DNA of 64,000 nt, from the NCBI GenBank assembly GCA_021738065.1, contig JAIPCT010000006.1, forward strand, positions 1 through 64,000. Direction: 5' to 3'. This DNA is from Burkholderiaceae bacterium (GTDB lineage Bacteria; Pseudomonadota; Gammaproteobacteria; Burkholderiales; Rhodocyclaceae). Under the pieces are notes generated by a model. The model searched no databases, was not told where the DNA came from, and saw only the letters and a list, made by a program, of their open reading frames with translations. The position numbers and the translations under genes were made by a program. Positions 49,332-58,010 of this stretch are shown piece by piece; the stretch's first letter is position 1; the number at the start of each line of letters is the position of its first letter.

Positions 49332-52300
49332 TTATTCCTTTTCCTGCACCGGTGTCACCGGGCGCTTGATGCGATAGCCGAAGTCGCGCGGCTTGCCCGC
49401 CGGGATCGCGGCCAGTGCCTGGATGCTGGCCCAGGGTTTGCCGTTGCCTTCGTGATCCAGTTCCAGCGTGCCGGCGCCGCTGGTCCAGGGCAGGGCCAGC
49501 AGCGGCTTGTCTTCGCCGCGCTTCCAGCGATATTCCTGTGTCGCGCCGCCAAGTTTGCCGCGACTGACGCCGCTGACTGTATCGAGTTCGAAGCGGCGAC
49601 CATAATGTTCGAGGACGATGGCGGCCCAGGTATTGGCCGTGGTGGTGAACCAGTGGCCTCGCGTCTGGCGCTCCTGCGCGCCGCGCAGCAGTTTGGGCAG
49701 GTCCTCGCTCCAGGTCGGCTCGTCCATCACGGCTTCGATCAGGCGGAAGGCGTTCGAGTCGCCGCTGACCATCATCCACCACCAGTAGTCGCTCTTCTCT
49801 GTAGTGAAGCTGAGCCGGCCGCCGCTGTAGCTCAGGCGATTGCGCAACTCGCGGTCGGCCGCGGCGAGTTTCGCCGCGCGCTGCGGCAGCTCGGGCAAGC
49901 GCTTCAGCACCAGATACCAGTCGATCAGCGCCGAGCTGGGCAGGCGCAGCAACTGCACCTCCAGCGCAGCGACCGTCTTGAGCGGACTGCGGCCGGCGCG
50001 GGTGAGGGCTTCAAGCGCCATCAGCTTGGCGGCGAGCTGGGCGTTGGTGTGCGCGGGAGACCAGACGGGCGCCTTGAAGCGCGCCTGGACAAAGCCTTCA
50101 AGGCCGTTCTCCATGCGCCTGCGTGTCTCTTCCGGCAGATCGAAGCCGCTGGCCAGCGCGATGTCCAGCAGATAGGCGGTAAGCGCCACGCTGCCGGCGT
50201 GTTCGACGCCCGAGTTGTCGGGGAAGTAGCGCGCCAGGCCGTTGCGGTCGAGCAGCGCCGGCAGGCTGTCGACCACCTCTTTCCAGCGCGCCTTGTCCTT
50301 CAGGCCGACGGCGACCGATGCCTGTTGTTCAAGGCAGACGAAGGGGTAGTCCTCAAAAAACTGCTGCAGGCCCGGTGGTGGCGCCGAGAGGCGGGACGAC
50401 AGGCCGATCTCCAGGCCGCCTCGCCCGGGCAGGGCATCGCGCGGTGGCGCGACGGGCAGTTCGAGGTGGCCCTCGACGCGGGCGAAGCTGCTTTGCTGAA
50501 CCGTGGCGGGGATGGCCGGCACGATGCGCTGCGTGATCTTGAGGCGGTCGCGGCCCTTGCCGTCATCCTCGCTGGCGTCGAACTCCCAGGCCAGGCTGGT
50601 TTCCGCCTCAGGCGCCCGGATATTCCAGACCAGCTCGGTCGAACCTTCGGCCACCAGCCGCGCGTGCTTGGTTTCCAGTTCCTGCGGGCCGGCGCGCGCG
50701 GTGACCTCGACGCCCATGATCCGGTCGGTGCCGTTGCGCACGGTGAGCAGGGCCTGGTAGCTGTCGCCGGTGCGCACCAGCGGCGGCAGGCCGGAGATCA
50801 TTTGCAGATCCTGGCGGGTGCGGATGCTGCCGCTGCCGCTGCCGAACAAACCGCTGCCGGCGCTGGCGATGCCGACCAGGGTGAATTCGGTGAGCGAATC
50901 ATTGACAGGGAACTTCACCGTCGCCGTGCCGTCAGCGCCGACTTTCACGCGCGGCTGCCAGGAGAGCAGGGTATCGAACAACTCGCGCGCCGGAGCCCGG
51001 CCGCCGCCGCCGCCGGGCGGCACCGCCTTGCGCCCGAAGTGTCGCTTGCCGATCACCTGCGATTGCGCGGTGGCGGTGTTCACCTCATAGGCGCGGCGCG
51101 GCGTCATGGCGTCCAGCAGCTTCCAACTGTGGTTGGGCTGCAGTTCGAGCAAGGCCTGGTCGACCGCGGCAAAGGCGATTTCGGTGTCGGCCGGCAAGGG
51201 TTTGCCGTCGGCGGTGCTGACCTTCAAGCGCACCGTGGCCTCCGCGCGCGGCCGGTAGTCGCGGCGTTCGGGCAGCACCTCGACCTTGAGACGCAGGCGC
51301 TCGGTGCCCACCCCGAGCGGCGTCAGGCCCATGCGCCAACTGGGCTTGGCCAGGTCGACCATGGCGGTCGGGTGCTGCGGGTTCCACCATTGGCGAAACC
51401 AGGACGCCGGCTCGCGCCAGCCCCACTGAAAGAAGGAATACCACTTGAGCGGCTCGACCCGGCCGCGCACCACCAGCACCGAAACAAAAACATTGGGTGC
51501 CCAGCTGGCCTTGACCGGCAGCTCGATGATCGGGCTGTAGCGCGACAAGGGGCGCACCAGGGTGTCGATGATGCCGCCGGCCTCCACCGTGATCAGCGCC
51601 GTGGCGTCGAGAAATGGCGTATGCACACGGAATCGCGCGGTATCGCCGATCTGGTAGTTGGGTTGTTCGGGGACGATGCTGATGCGGTCCTGGTTGCCGG
51701 CGGTGAACCACGGATCGCCCTTGCCGCTCGCGCTCCAGTAGCCGGCGCCGCTGCGCGCGACATTGCCTTCGGCATCGTGGGTTTGCGCCAGCAGATAGAT
51801 CTCGCCGCTGCTGTCAATCGAGGGCTCGCAGTGCAACAGGCCGCGCTGATTGCTGCGGCCGCCGCAGACCGAGCCCAGCTCGACGAACTCCTCGCGGTTT
51901 TCGTAGGCATAGAAGCCGCCGACCACGCGGCGGCGGTGGGAGTGCGAAATGCGCTGCTTGGCGGTGACGGTGATTTTTTGTCCGGCCACCGGTTTGCCAT
52001 CCAGATCAAGCGCCACGACATCGATGGCCGTCTTGCTGCCGGCCGTCACCCATTCCGGAATGCGTACTCCCAGCACCACCGCGGAAGGCCACACCGGCAC
52101 GCTGCCGTGGATGGTCTGAATCTCGCCGTTGGGATCGCTGAAGCTCATCTCGGCGTAGATTTCGGCCGGACCGCGCGGCTTTTCGTCCAGCGTCAGATCG
52201 AGCTTGCCGCCGCCGGCGCTGTCCAGCACCAGCTCTTTCTTGTTCAGGATCAGGCGCTCTCGTTCGCGACCGTTGTCGATGCCGAAGGACTCGATCCCGG

Positions 52301-54608
52301 CTTCGCTGAAATCGACACCGAAGCGAAAGTCGTCGTACCCCGCCCAGCTTGAGCCGCTCGACCAAGCCGGGCGCAGGGTGGCCGAAACTTGCACCGGATG
52401 CGCCTTCGCCGCGCCGCCGTTGAGAAAGGCCAGGCCCAGCGCCAGGCCGACTTTTTTAGGCGCGACCAGGCGCTCCGCGGCGCCTTGCACGCTGCCGGTG
52501 AACACCGGCAGGCGGAAATCGGAAACGCGGAAATCGGCATCGCCGCCGCCGGGGATTTCGACGCTGTAATGACCCCGCTTCGCGCCAAGGGGAATCTTCC
52601 ACTGGCTCAAAGCCACGCCCTGCGCGTCCCAGCTCAGGGGCAGCTTGTATTCGTCGCCGCCATCGTGGCGAATCGTGGCCTGCGCGGGCAAGGCCGCAGC
52701 GGCCGGGAAGCTCATGCCGCGGCTGCCGCGATCGCGCGCGATGTGCTTCATCGACACAGTCTGGCCGGGGCGCAGCAGGCTGCGGTCGAACAAGGTGTGA
52801 ATCAGGCGCGTGCCCTGGCTCTCGCCCCAGGTGGGGATGCCGAAGCGCCAGGGTTCGATGCCTTCGGCCCAATCGTTGCGCACGAAGCTGTAGTCCTCGC
52901 CAAGGCGCGCGCTGATGAACAGGAAATCCTCGCCCTCGCAGTTTTTCTCGGCCAGCGTCCGCTCGGCCAGGGCGCGGCCCTCGGCATCGGTCTTGGCCGA
53001 CCACAGCAGCGTGCCCTTGCAATCCGAAACGCGCACCTCGGCGCCGGCCACCGGCTTGCCGCTATCCAGCGCCGTGACCCAGACCAGGGCGTTATCGACA
53101 CCGCGCTTGAAGTGCACCGCCATGTTGGTGACCAACGCCGCGCTGCGCACATACATCGGCCGCGGCACGCTCTTGTCGCCGCCGAGCAAGGCCGCGCCGA
53201 GCATCAGGCTTTCGATTTCGACAACATGGTAGCCGGGCTTCGTCAGCGGAATGCCCAGCACCTCAAACTCGCCGCTGCCGCCCGGCTTGGGCAATTCGCG
53301 CCGGGTCACGCCGGGCTGTCCGGCAAGAAACGACAGCTCGCGGGCGTAATAGCTGTCTTCAAATTCCTCGAGCTTGCCGTCCCGCATCCGCTTCACCGTT
53401 TTGGTCTGCCGGTTGAAGCGGGCGAGGGCCTGCATCGTGGAAATCACCTCGGCATCCTTGGTCAGCCGCCGTTCCTTCATGCCCAGGCGAGCCTCGACAT
53501 TGCGCAATGTCACCGGCAGCACGCCGCCTTCCTTGAGCTCGATGATGCCGAAGTCGCCGGGAAATTTCGCCAGCGGCGGCAGCGCGCCGGTGGCGACGCG
53601 CAACGGAAAGCTGGCGGCATTGGTCAGCAGGCGGCCGGATTCGTCGGTGAAGTCGGCGGGAAGCTCAAGGCGCAGCTCGGCATTGGGCGCAAACGGCGGG
53701 GCGAAAACGAAGCTTTGCGCCGTGTTCTCGCGACGGTCGTCGCGCCGCGTCGGGTCGATCGGCAGGCGCACGCCGTCGGGCGTGACCAGCTTCACCTTGT
53801 CGCGCAGCGACGTATCGACCGCGGTGGAAAATTCCAGCGTCAGGCTGGACAGGGGCGAGCAGGGCGCGCTGGCCCGTTCGCGTGCGCAGCTCACTGTCGC
53901 GCGAAACGGTTCGCGTACCGGGAAGAGGAAACTCTCCTGCCGGGTGGATTTGGAACCTTTCTCCGTCTCCACCCCCTTGCCCCAGATCAGTTTCATTTTT
54001 GCGCCGGCCGGCAGCCGCTCGCTGCAACTCACCACCACATCGCCATCGCCGCCGCGTCGCATCGCCTTGAGGATGGCCGCACGCTGCGCCGGCGGCACCA
54101 GGCGCACCGGAATGCGGTTGCCGACGCCGTCCGCCTCGCACCAGACATGCTGCTCAACCGAGGCGGGCTTGAGCGGCCCCGCCGGCGTAATGACAAAGGC
54201 CTGATCCTCCTCGATGCGCTCGCCCGGCGAGGGGTAGACGGCGCGTGGCCACGGCCCGGGCGCAAAAAACTGGTAACGGTTCTGGCCGCTGATGCTCTCG
54301 CCGTTGGCCGCCTTGAGACCGCTTCTCAGCGTGAAGACGCAGCGTTCGCCCGGCTGCAAGGCGCGTTCGAGCTGCCAGGCCCAGGTCTTGGTGTCGACCC
54401 ATTGCCCCGAACCGCGGACTTTGCCGCAGCTGACACGAAAGGGCGCCGGCGCCTTGCTGCGGCCCAGCGGAAGCATGTCGGCGCTGAACACGGCCGTGGC
54501 ACGCGTTTGCCTGTCCACCAGCTCTTGCGGGGTGAATTGTTGAACCCAGGCAGCCTGCGCTGCAAACGAAACAGCGAGGCAAACCAGCGCCGAAGCGCTT
54601 CTAAACAT
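49332..54608 (-). CDS. Alpha-2-macroglobulin family protein, truncated by in-frame stop
   Basis: The 1758-aa product has a Sec signal (LAVSFAAQAAW), no lipobox, an N-terminal MG cascade, MG/A2M core domains and the thioester CLEQ at Cys1425 in YPFVCLEQQASVAVG. The GRXPARELFDTLLSW-type bait-adjacent region is present. These periplasmic proteins trap proteases and work with PBP1C in envelope defence. The frame ends QEKE-TAA about 124 codons early. One substitution would restore a ~1880-aa protein, so it is either a recent pseudogene or a sequencing error. Confidence 0.93.
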   Translation of the reverse strand: MFRSASALVCLAVSFAAQAAWVQQFTPQELVDRQTRATAVFSADMLPLGRSKAPAPFRVSCGKVRGSGQWVDTKTWAWQLERALQPGERCVFTLRSGLKAANGESISGQNRYQFFAPGPWPRAVYPSPGERIEEDQAFVITPAGPLKPASVEQHVWCEADGVGNRIPVRLVPPAQRAAILKAMRRGGDGDVVVSCSERLPAGAKMKLIWGKGVETEKGSKSTRQESFLFPVREPFRATVSCARERASAPCSPLSSLTLEFSTAVDTSLRDKVKLVTPDGVRLPIDPTRRDDRRENTAQSFVFAPPFAPNAELRLELPADFTDESGRLLTNAASFPLRVATGALPPLAKFPGDFGIIELKEGGVLPVTLRNVEARLGMKERRLTKDAEVISTMQALARFNRQTKTVKRMRDGKLEEFEDSYYARELSFLAGQPGVTRRELPKPGGSGEFEVLGIPLTKPGYHVVEIESLMLGAALLGGDKSVPRPMYVRSAALVTNMAVHFKRGVDNALVWVTALDSGKPVAGAEVRVSDCKGTLLWSAKTDAEGRALAERTLAEKNCEGEDFLFISARLGEDYSFVRNDWAEGIEPWRFGIPTWGESQGTRLIHTLFDRSLLRPGQTVSMKHIARDRGSRGMSFPAAAALPAQATIRHDGGDEYKLPLSWDAQGVALSQWKIPLGAKRGHYSVEIPGGGDADFRVSDFRLPVFTGSVQGAAERLVAPKKVGLALGLAFLNGGAAKAHPVQVSATLRPAWSSGSSWAGYDDFRFGVDFSEAGIESFGIDNGRERERLILNKKELVLDSAGGGKLDLTLDEKPRGPAEIYAEMSFSDPNGEIQTIHGSVPVWPSAVVLGVRIPEWVTAGSKTAIDVVALDLDGKPVAGQKITVTAKQRISHSHRRRVVGGFYAYENREEFVELGSVCGGRSNQRGLLHCEPSIDSSGEIYLLAQTHDAEGNVARSGAGYWSASGKGDPWFTAGNQDRISIVPEQPNYQIGDTARFRVHTPFLDATALITVEAGGIIDTLVRPLSRYSPIIELPVKASWAPNVFVSVLVVRGRVEPLKWYSFFQWGWREPASWFRQWWNPQHPTAMVDLAKPSWRMGLTPLGVGTERLRLKVEVLPERRDYRPRAEATVRLKVSTADGKPLPADTEIAFAAVDQALLELQPNHSWKLLDAMTPRRAYEVNTATAQSQVIGKRHFGRKAVPPGGGGGRAPARELFDTLLSWQPRVKVGADGTATVKFPVNDSLTEFTLVGIASAGSGLFGSGSGSIRTRQDLQMISGLPPLVRTGDSYQALLTVRNGTDRIMGVEVTARAGPQELETKHARLVAEGSTELVWNIRAPEAETSLAWEFDASEDDGKGRDRLKITQRIVPAIPATVQQSSFARVEGHLELPVAPPRDALPGRGGLEIGLSSRLSAPPPGLQQFFEDYPFVCLEQQASVAVGLKDKARWKEVVDSLPALLDRNGLARYFPDNSGVEHAGSVALTAYLLDIALASGFDLPEETRRRMENGLEGFVQARFKAPVWSPAHTNAQLAAKLMALEALTRAGRSPLKTVAALEVQLLRLPSSALIDWYLVLKRLPELPQRAAKLAAADRELRNRLSYSGGRLSFTTEKSDYWWWMMVSGDSNAFRLIEAVMDEPTWSEDLPKLLRGAQERQTRGHWFTTTANTWAAIVLEHYGRRFELDTVSGVSRGKLGGATQEYRWKRGEDKPLLALPWTSGAGTLELDHEGNGKPWASIQALAAIPAGKPRDFGYRIKRPVTPVQEKE

Positions 54609-54836
54609 TGTCGTGATCCGCAGGATTGGCGTGGCTTGATTATAGCCAGCGAGTTGCGGGGTTCGCGGGCGATGGCTGTTAACTTATCTGTTGATTGGCT
54701 CGCCGTATCGCCATCCGCTACGGCGAGGAGAGCGTTTTTTGCTCGACCGCCTTGTAGCGCAGTTGTTTCATCAGCGCCGACTTTTGAGGCTCTGTCATTC
54801 CGGCGAAAGCCGGAATCCAGTGAATCGTTGATTGTG
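54609..54836. other. Intergenic region upstream of the macroglobulin gene
   Basis: No gene is seen. Partial copies of the dispersed 24-bp repeat occur (for example TCAGCGCCGACTTTTGAG near 54772), as does the common genomic hairpin motif CCGGCGAAAGCCGG near 54800. Confidence 0.55.
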
Positions 54837-55129
54837 TTGCCGTATCGCCAGCGCCAGCGCTTTGCGTCCCTTCGGGAACTTTTCAGGCCGTGCCCTTAAC
54901 TTATATGCCGGGACTCGCCCCGGCGGGCGAGGTACTTTCTTGCTGCGCGGCAAGAAAGTACCCAAAGAAACGCGCCCCGCCTCCCCGGCCCTGCGGGCTC
55001 CCCTCGCTGCGAAAGGCCCGCCGGGCCGGTCGCTAAACTAGCCGGCCAAAAAAGCCGGCCGTCGTCGGACAACGCGACCGGACTTCCCCCGGCGAACCTT
55101 CCTCGCTCGGCGGGTCAGAGGGGATTGAA
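54837..55129 (+). repeat. Left arm of ~290-bp inverted repeat (MITE-like)
   Basis: Almost identical, inverted, to 58011-58301. Both carry the hairpin ACTTTCTTGCTGCGCGGCAAGAAAGT, then CGCCCCGCC, CTAAACTAGCCGGCC and CCTCGCTCGGCGGGTCAGAG. No open frame spans both arms. It bounds the cassette-like genes on their downstream side and includes a partial 24-bp repeat at its outer end. Confidence 0.93.
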
Positions 55130-55196
55130 AACCGCCGTGCGTGATGGAGCGTGCCGCAAACAAAAAGCGAAGCCGACCCTTTTTCGCCTCATTGAT

Positions 55197-55268
55197 AGCC
55201 TCTAAACGTGGAAGTAACCGGCCTGCGCGGCTGTTCGCGCAGGTCCTGTTGACTGCCGGGTTGGGGGC
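55197..55268 (-). repeat. attC-like site a (degenerate)
   Basis: Minus strand: CCCCAAC, then ACCTGCGCG-AACAGC-CGCGCAGG, then GTTTAGA. The stem is strong and the terminal 7-mers are close to R''/R' of attC, but the R' core is GTTTAGA and not GTTRRRY. It lies directly downstream of the lipoprotein gene, as attC should. Confidence 0.65.
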
Positions 55269-55290
55269 ACTGTTCGTCGTCACTTGCTTG

Positions 55291-56100
55291 TTAGCTTGCG
55301 CTAACCAATTCAGAACAGACTTCCATCTTGTTTGTAATCTCTTTGAAAAGCACATCACCTTTTTCAGCGCGAGTCTTGATCTGGTCGTGCGGTATATCAG
55401 CAAACCCTTGAAGTGATTTGTTTGATGCTGCTAATTTGTTAGCTTCGTCAGTAGTCGAGCTACTAGCGGTTTGCTTTTCATTCTTTTTCACAAGCGCAGA
55501 CTGTAGTTTGTCAAGGTTCGGGGCTACAAGCGTGACGCTTGACTGCGCCGTATCAAGACGCGCGTGAATAATCTTGAACGTTCTGTATGTCAAGTCTCCG
55601 ATCGTTCTTTCACTCTTGCTTCCAATAAGACTTTCATAAGTGACCAACGCGACTTCATCGTCAGTATTGATCTTTCGGAGTTCGTCAAATACACACACAG
55701 ACGCCTTCTCAGCTTTTCCAAAATTTGCAGCTTGTACGGCAAGTTGATAGCGACCAGGTGCAATTTCAGCGCCGGCAGAAAATGCACCGCCAGCTACAAC
55801 AGCTTCAGGCGACTTGGCTGCACCTCCAAGCATTGCAAAAATTGCTCCGAATAGGCTTGCGTCGCTGTGGTTGTAAACCCGTTTTTGAATAGCATCCTTT
55901 TGTGTTCGATAGAACTCGCCGTAAGTCCATGCGTACTTTATCGATTCAGGTACACCTGAAGGAACCGGAATGGCGGTCGCCGCCGTGTCCTTATATTTGT
56001 TGTAGTCCTCCAAGCTAGGCTTTGAGATGGGAAGAGGATGGTAAGTGGAGCAACCCATCATCATTACTGTTATAGCGACCACATTGAATAGCTTTGACAT
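55291..56100 (-). CDS. Putative cassette-encoded lipoprotein
   Basis: A 269-aa protein of unknown family. It has a lipoprotein signal (VVAITVMMMGC) with lipobox MMGC at residues 14-17 and no other recognisable motif; the later part is Lys/Ser-rich. A strong GGAGGAG Shine-Dalgarno precedes ATG 56100. Base composition is clearly lower in GC than the flanks. It is followed by an attC-like site, so it reads as a single gene cassette. Confidence 0.7.
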   Translation of the reverse strand: MSKLFNVVAITVMMMGCSTYHPLPISKPSLEDYNKYKDTAATAIPVPSGVPESIKYAWTYGEFYRTQKDAIQKRVYNHSDASLFGAIFAMLGGAAKSPEAVVAGGAFSAGAEIAPGRYQLAVQAANFGKAEKASVCVFDELRKINTDDEVALVTYESLIGSKSERTIGDLTYRTFKIIHARLDTAQSSVTLVAPNLDKLQSALVKKNEKQTASSSTTDEANKLAASNKSLQGFADIPHDQIKTRAEKGDVLFKEITNKMEVCSELVSAS

Positions 56101-56154
56101 TTTCTCCTCCTCGCTTCAACGTTTTAACGTAACAGCTGAAATTTTTGCCACGAC

Positions 56155-56222
56155 CCCCAACGTTTGAGTTCACCGGCCTTGCGCGGCTTTATGCGCAAGG
56201 CCGGTGGAATGATGGGTTGGGC
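56155..56222 (-). repeat. attC-like site b
   Basis: Minus strand: R'' GCCCAAC, stem CACCGGCCTTGCGC/GCGCAAGGCCGGTG with an ATAAAGCC loop, R' GTTGGGG, total 68 bp. It starts directly at the stop codon of the DUF4145 gene. Site c has the same outer sequences but a different central stem, as attC sites do. Confidence 0.85.
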
Positions 56223-56918
56223 CTATGTTGCACGGCGAGACTCCCTTCGCTCCTTAGCTAGGCGTAGGCGCTCTGGCTCCGTGTACATTCGCTCCAGCAG
56301 CGCAAAGGTGAAGTCGAGAAGATCTTCCGCATCTTCCTTTCCGAGCGTTCCGTCATGAGCGCCATCGTTTCCGTCTTCTTTGATGCACGACGAAAGCTCT
56401 TGTAATGCAGTTGGCAACAGACCTTGCTCGAACAGCCATGGCAATCGAAGGCCAAGGTTACGGCGGATTTTCGAATTTAGGCCGTTAGCGTCAGCTTCGG
56501 GAAGTAGTGATTTGGTAGCGAGATCAACACACAGTCGGAACATCGTACCCGCCGCATTGAAGCAGCCCACAGCCAAACAGGTTGCACCTTCAGAGAACAC
56601 AGAAAGGATTTCTGGAGGGAGGTGTTCGGGCGGAGAGATAGCTTTTGCATCCTTAAGGCTTACGTAGTTCTCTACGGTAACTAACTTGTTGGCAGCGACC
56701 GGTAGCTTGTTAAGCCCGGACTGACGAATGGCTTTGGATTCATCTATCCCTTTTTCGCTTAGAAGAAAGACTGTCGAGCGACTACAGTGGCGGCAAATGC
56801 AGAATGCCTCGTACCAAGACTGCCAGTTGTGCCTGTAACCGACCTGCGTGTGGGCAACCAGATCGAATGTCATTCGACTCGAACCACAACGAGGACAATC
56901 GGCAACTAGCTCTGACAT
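56223..56918 (-). CDS. DUF4145-containing zinc-ribbon protein
   Basis: A 231-aa cytosolic protein. An N-terminal CPRCGS...CICRHC zinc ribbon precedes the DUF4145 region ending LGLRLPWLFEQGLLPTALQELSSCIKEDGNDGAHDGTLGKEDAEDLLDFTFALLERMY. DUF4145 proteins are frequent next to restriction-modification and defence genes; here the domain stands alone in a cassette. GGAG 7 bp upstream of ATG 56918 supports the start. A defence or stress function is inference only. Confidence 0.82.
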   Translation of the reverse strand: MSELVADCPRCGSSRMTFDLVAHTQVGYRHNWQSWYEAFCICRHCSRSTVFLLSEKGIDESKAIRQSGLNKLPVAANKLVTVENYVSLKDAKAISPPEHLPPEILSVFSEGATCLAVGCFNAAGTMFRLCVDLATKSLLPEADANGLNSKIRRNLGLRLPWLFEQGLLPTALQELSSCIKEDGNDGAHDGTLGKEDAEDLLDFTFALLERMYTEPERLRLAKERRESRRAT

Positions 56919-56961
56919 TTCATTTCTCCTGCTTCAATGCGTAGACAAGTCATAACGAAAG

Positions 56962-57031
56962 GCCCAACGTCTGAGTTCAGGGGCGCTGCGCGGCTTTATC
57001 GCGCAGCGTCCCCTGGAACGATGGGTTGGGC
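56962..57031 (-). repeat. attC-like site c (best match)
   Basis: Minus strand: R'' GCCCAAC, stem AGGGGACGCTGCGCG/CGCGCAGCGCCCCT with one unpaired A, R' GTTGGGC, 70 bp. Both terminal boxes fit the RYYYAAC...GTTRRRY rule exactly. It lies at the downstream end of the cassette that holds the two small ORFs. Confidence 0.88.
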
Positions 57032-57134
57032 GCTGATTTACGCCAGAAGACAGCAGTACAACGTAGCGCAAAAGTCGGCTCTGGTAGGGCAGCGACAGCA
57101 AGGCACGAGTGGTTAACGTCATGAGTCGCCAAGT

Positions 57135-57347
57135 TCACTCAGGCGGTTTTTGCTTTCGCGAGCGTAGAAACGCCACGAGCATGATGATCGCTCCCAACAA
57201 AAAGGCTGGCGAGAAGAACATCCATGCGAACGGCACAGCCAGACAAATTTGCGTCGGATAGACAGCACAAACTCCAAAACCAAGAACGGTGATCGCTATT
57301 GGAGAAAGAAAGATGAGTAAGCCTACGGTTTGAAGAGGATTTTTCAT
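57135..57347 (-). CDS. Small membrane protein (cassette)
   Basis: 70 aa with two hydrophobic helices (VGLLIFLSPIAITVLGFGVCAVY and FFSPAFLLGAIIMLVAFL) and a basic tail RSRKQKPPE. No clear Shine-Dalgarno is seen. It is between the secreted-protein gene and attC site c, so both share one cassette. Function unknown. Confidence 0.6.
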   Translation of the reverse strand: MKNPLQTVGLLIFLSPIAITVLGFGVCAVYPTQICLAVPFAWMFFSPAFLLGAIIMLVAFLRSRKQKPPE

Positions 57348-57393
57348 CAGAATTGATGTGCCCGACGTAAATTGAAGGTCGACTCGAAGTTAC

Positions 57394-57747
57394 TCATCTT
57401 TTGCTGTCTATGTCACTTTCGGGCGACTTTGCGCGTTGAATCAGCAATTGACAGTCTGATATCGGCAGTGAGCCTTTTTTGTTGAACAGTGCGCGAATCA
57501 TATTTTCAATATCTTTGAAATCGGCCCGACTCTCTGCCGCATCAATATGCTTTTGATTACGTTGCTTCCATAGCGAAAACGATGCGTCTATCTCAGCTTG
57601 CATGGATGGTTGGTCTGCTTTGCATTTTTCAACGTGGACTATTGCAAAGACTACTGCGGCAGCTCGATCACTTTCAATCATTGCCTTGCTAGGTGTTGCA
57701 GTCACGCCTAAAAATATTGCTATGAAAAGAACAGTAACGTTTTTCAA
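57394..57747 (-). CDS. Small secreted protein (cassette)
   Basis: A 117-aa product from a TTG at 57747 (GAGG 8 bp upstream), MKNVTVLFIAIFLGVTATPSKAM, a good Sec signal peptide. The ORF-track start overlaps the upstream core site GTTGGGC. The mature part has one conserved-looking pair of Cys (KCKADQ, ISDCQLLIQ). No family recognised. It is the first gene of the array in its reading direction. Confidence 0.65.
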   Translation of the reverse strand: MKNVTVLFIAIFLGVTATPSKAMIESDRAAAVVFAIVHVEKCKADQPSMQAEIDASFSLWKQRNQKHIDAAESRADFKDIENMIRALFNKKGSLPISDCQLLIQRAKSPESDIDSKR

Positions 57748-57768
57748 TTTGATAGCCTCGCCAAATAG

Positions 57769-57775
57769 GCCCAAC
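57769..57775 (-). repeat. attC/attI half-site GTTGGGC
   Basis: GTTGGGC begins the first cassette at the expected insertion point. A complete upstream partner is not obvious: a stem CCTAAATGACGG/CCGTCAATTAGG lies at 57790-57830 but lacks matching R'' and R' boxes. Confidence 0.5.
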
Positions 57776-58010
57776 GTTAAATATGGCTCCTAATTGACGG
57801 GATGCATTCCGTCATTTAGGCCGGATATAAAGTCGTACATTTTGACAATTCTCCAAATGTTCAAACTGTTGACGAATTTTAGTGGGGCCTAAAACGTCGG
57901 TAATCCCGTCATTGCTGGAACCAGAGTCGGGGTCACGTTCGGCTACCCGAAATGGATTAGACGATTTATCCGGCATTTCCACAAGGGGCAATCCCTCACG
58001 TGCGACGCTT
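57776..58010. other. Region between cassettes and right inverted repeat
   Basis: Low-GC DNA holding the imperfect stem noted above and GCCTAAAAC motifs that look like weak core sites. No gene or integrase is visible. Confidence 0.5.

Noticed and set aside
49272-49340. Frameshift in the macroglobulin gene
   Set aside because: Codon counting shows the reading frame is the same on both sides; the lesion is an in-frame TAA.
48894-52352. 1152-aa plus-strand ORF
   Set aside because: It is antisense to the macroglobulin gene with low-complexity Ala/Gly/Arg composition and no domains. High GC makes such shadow ORFs long.
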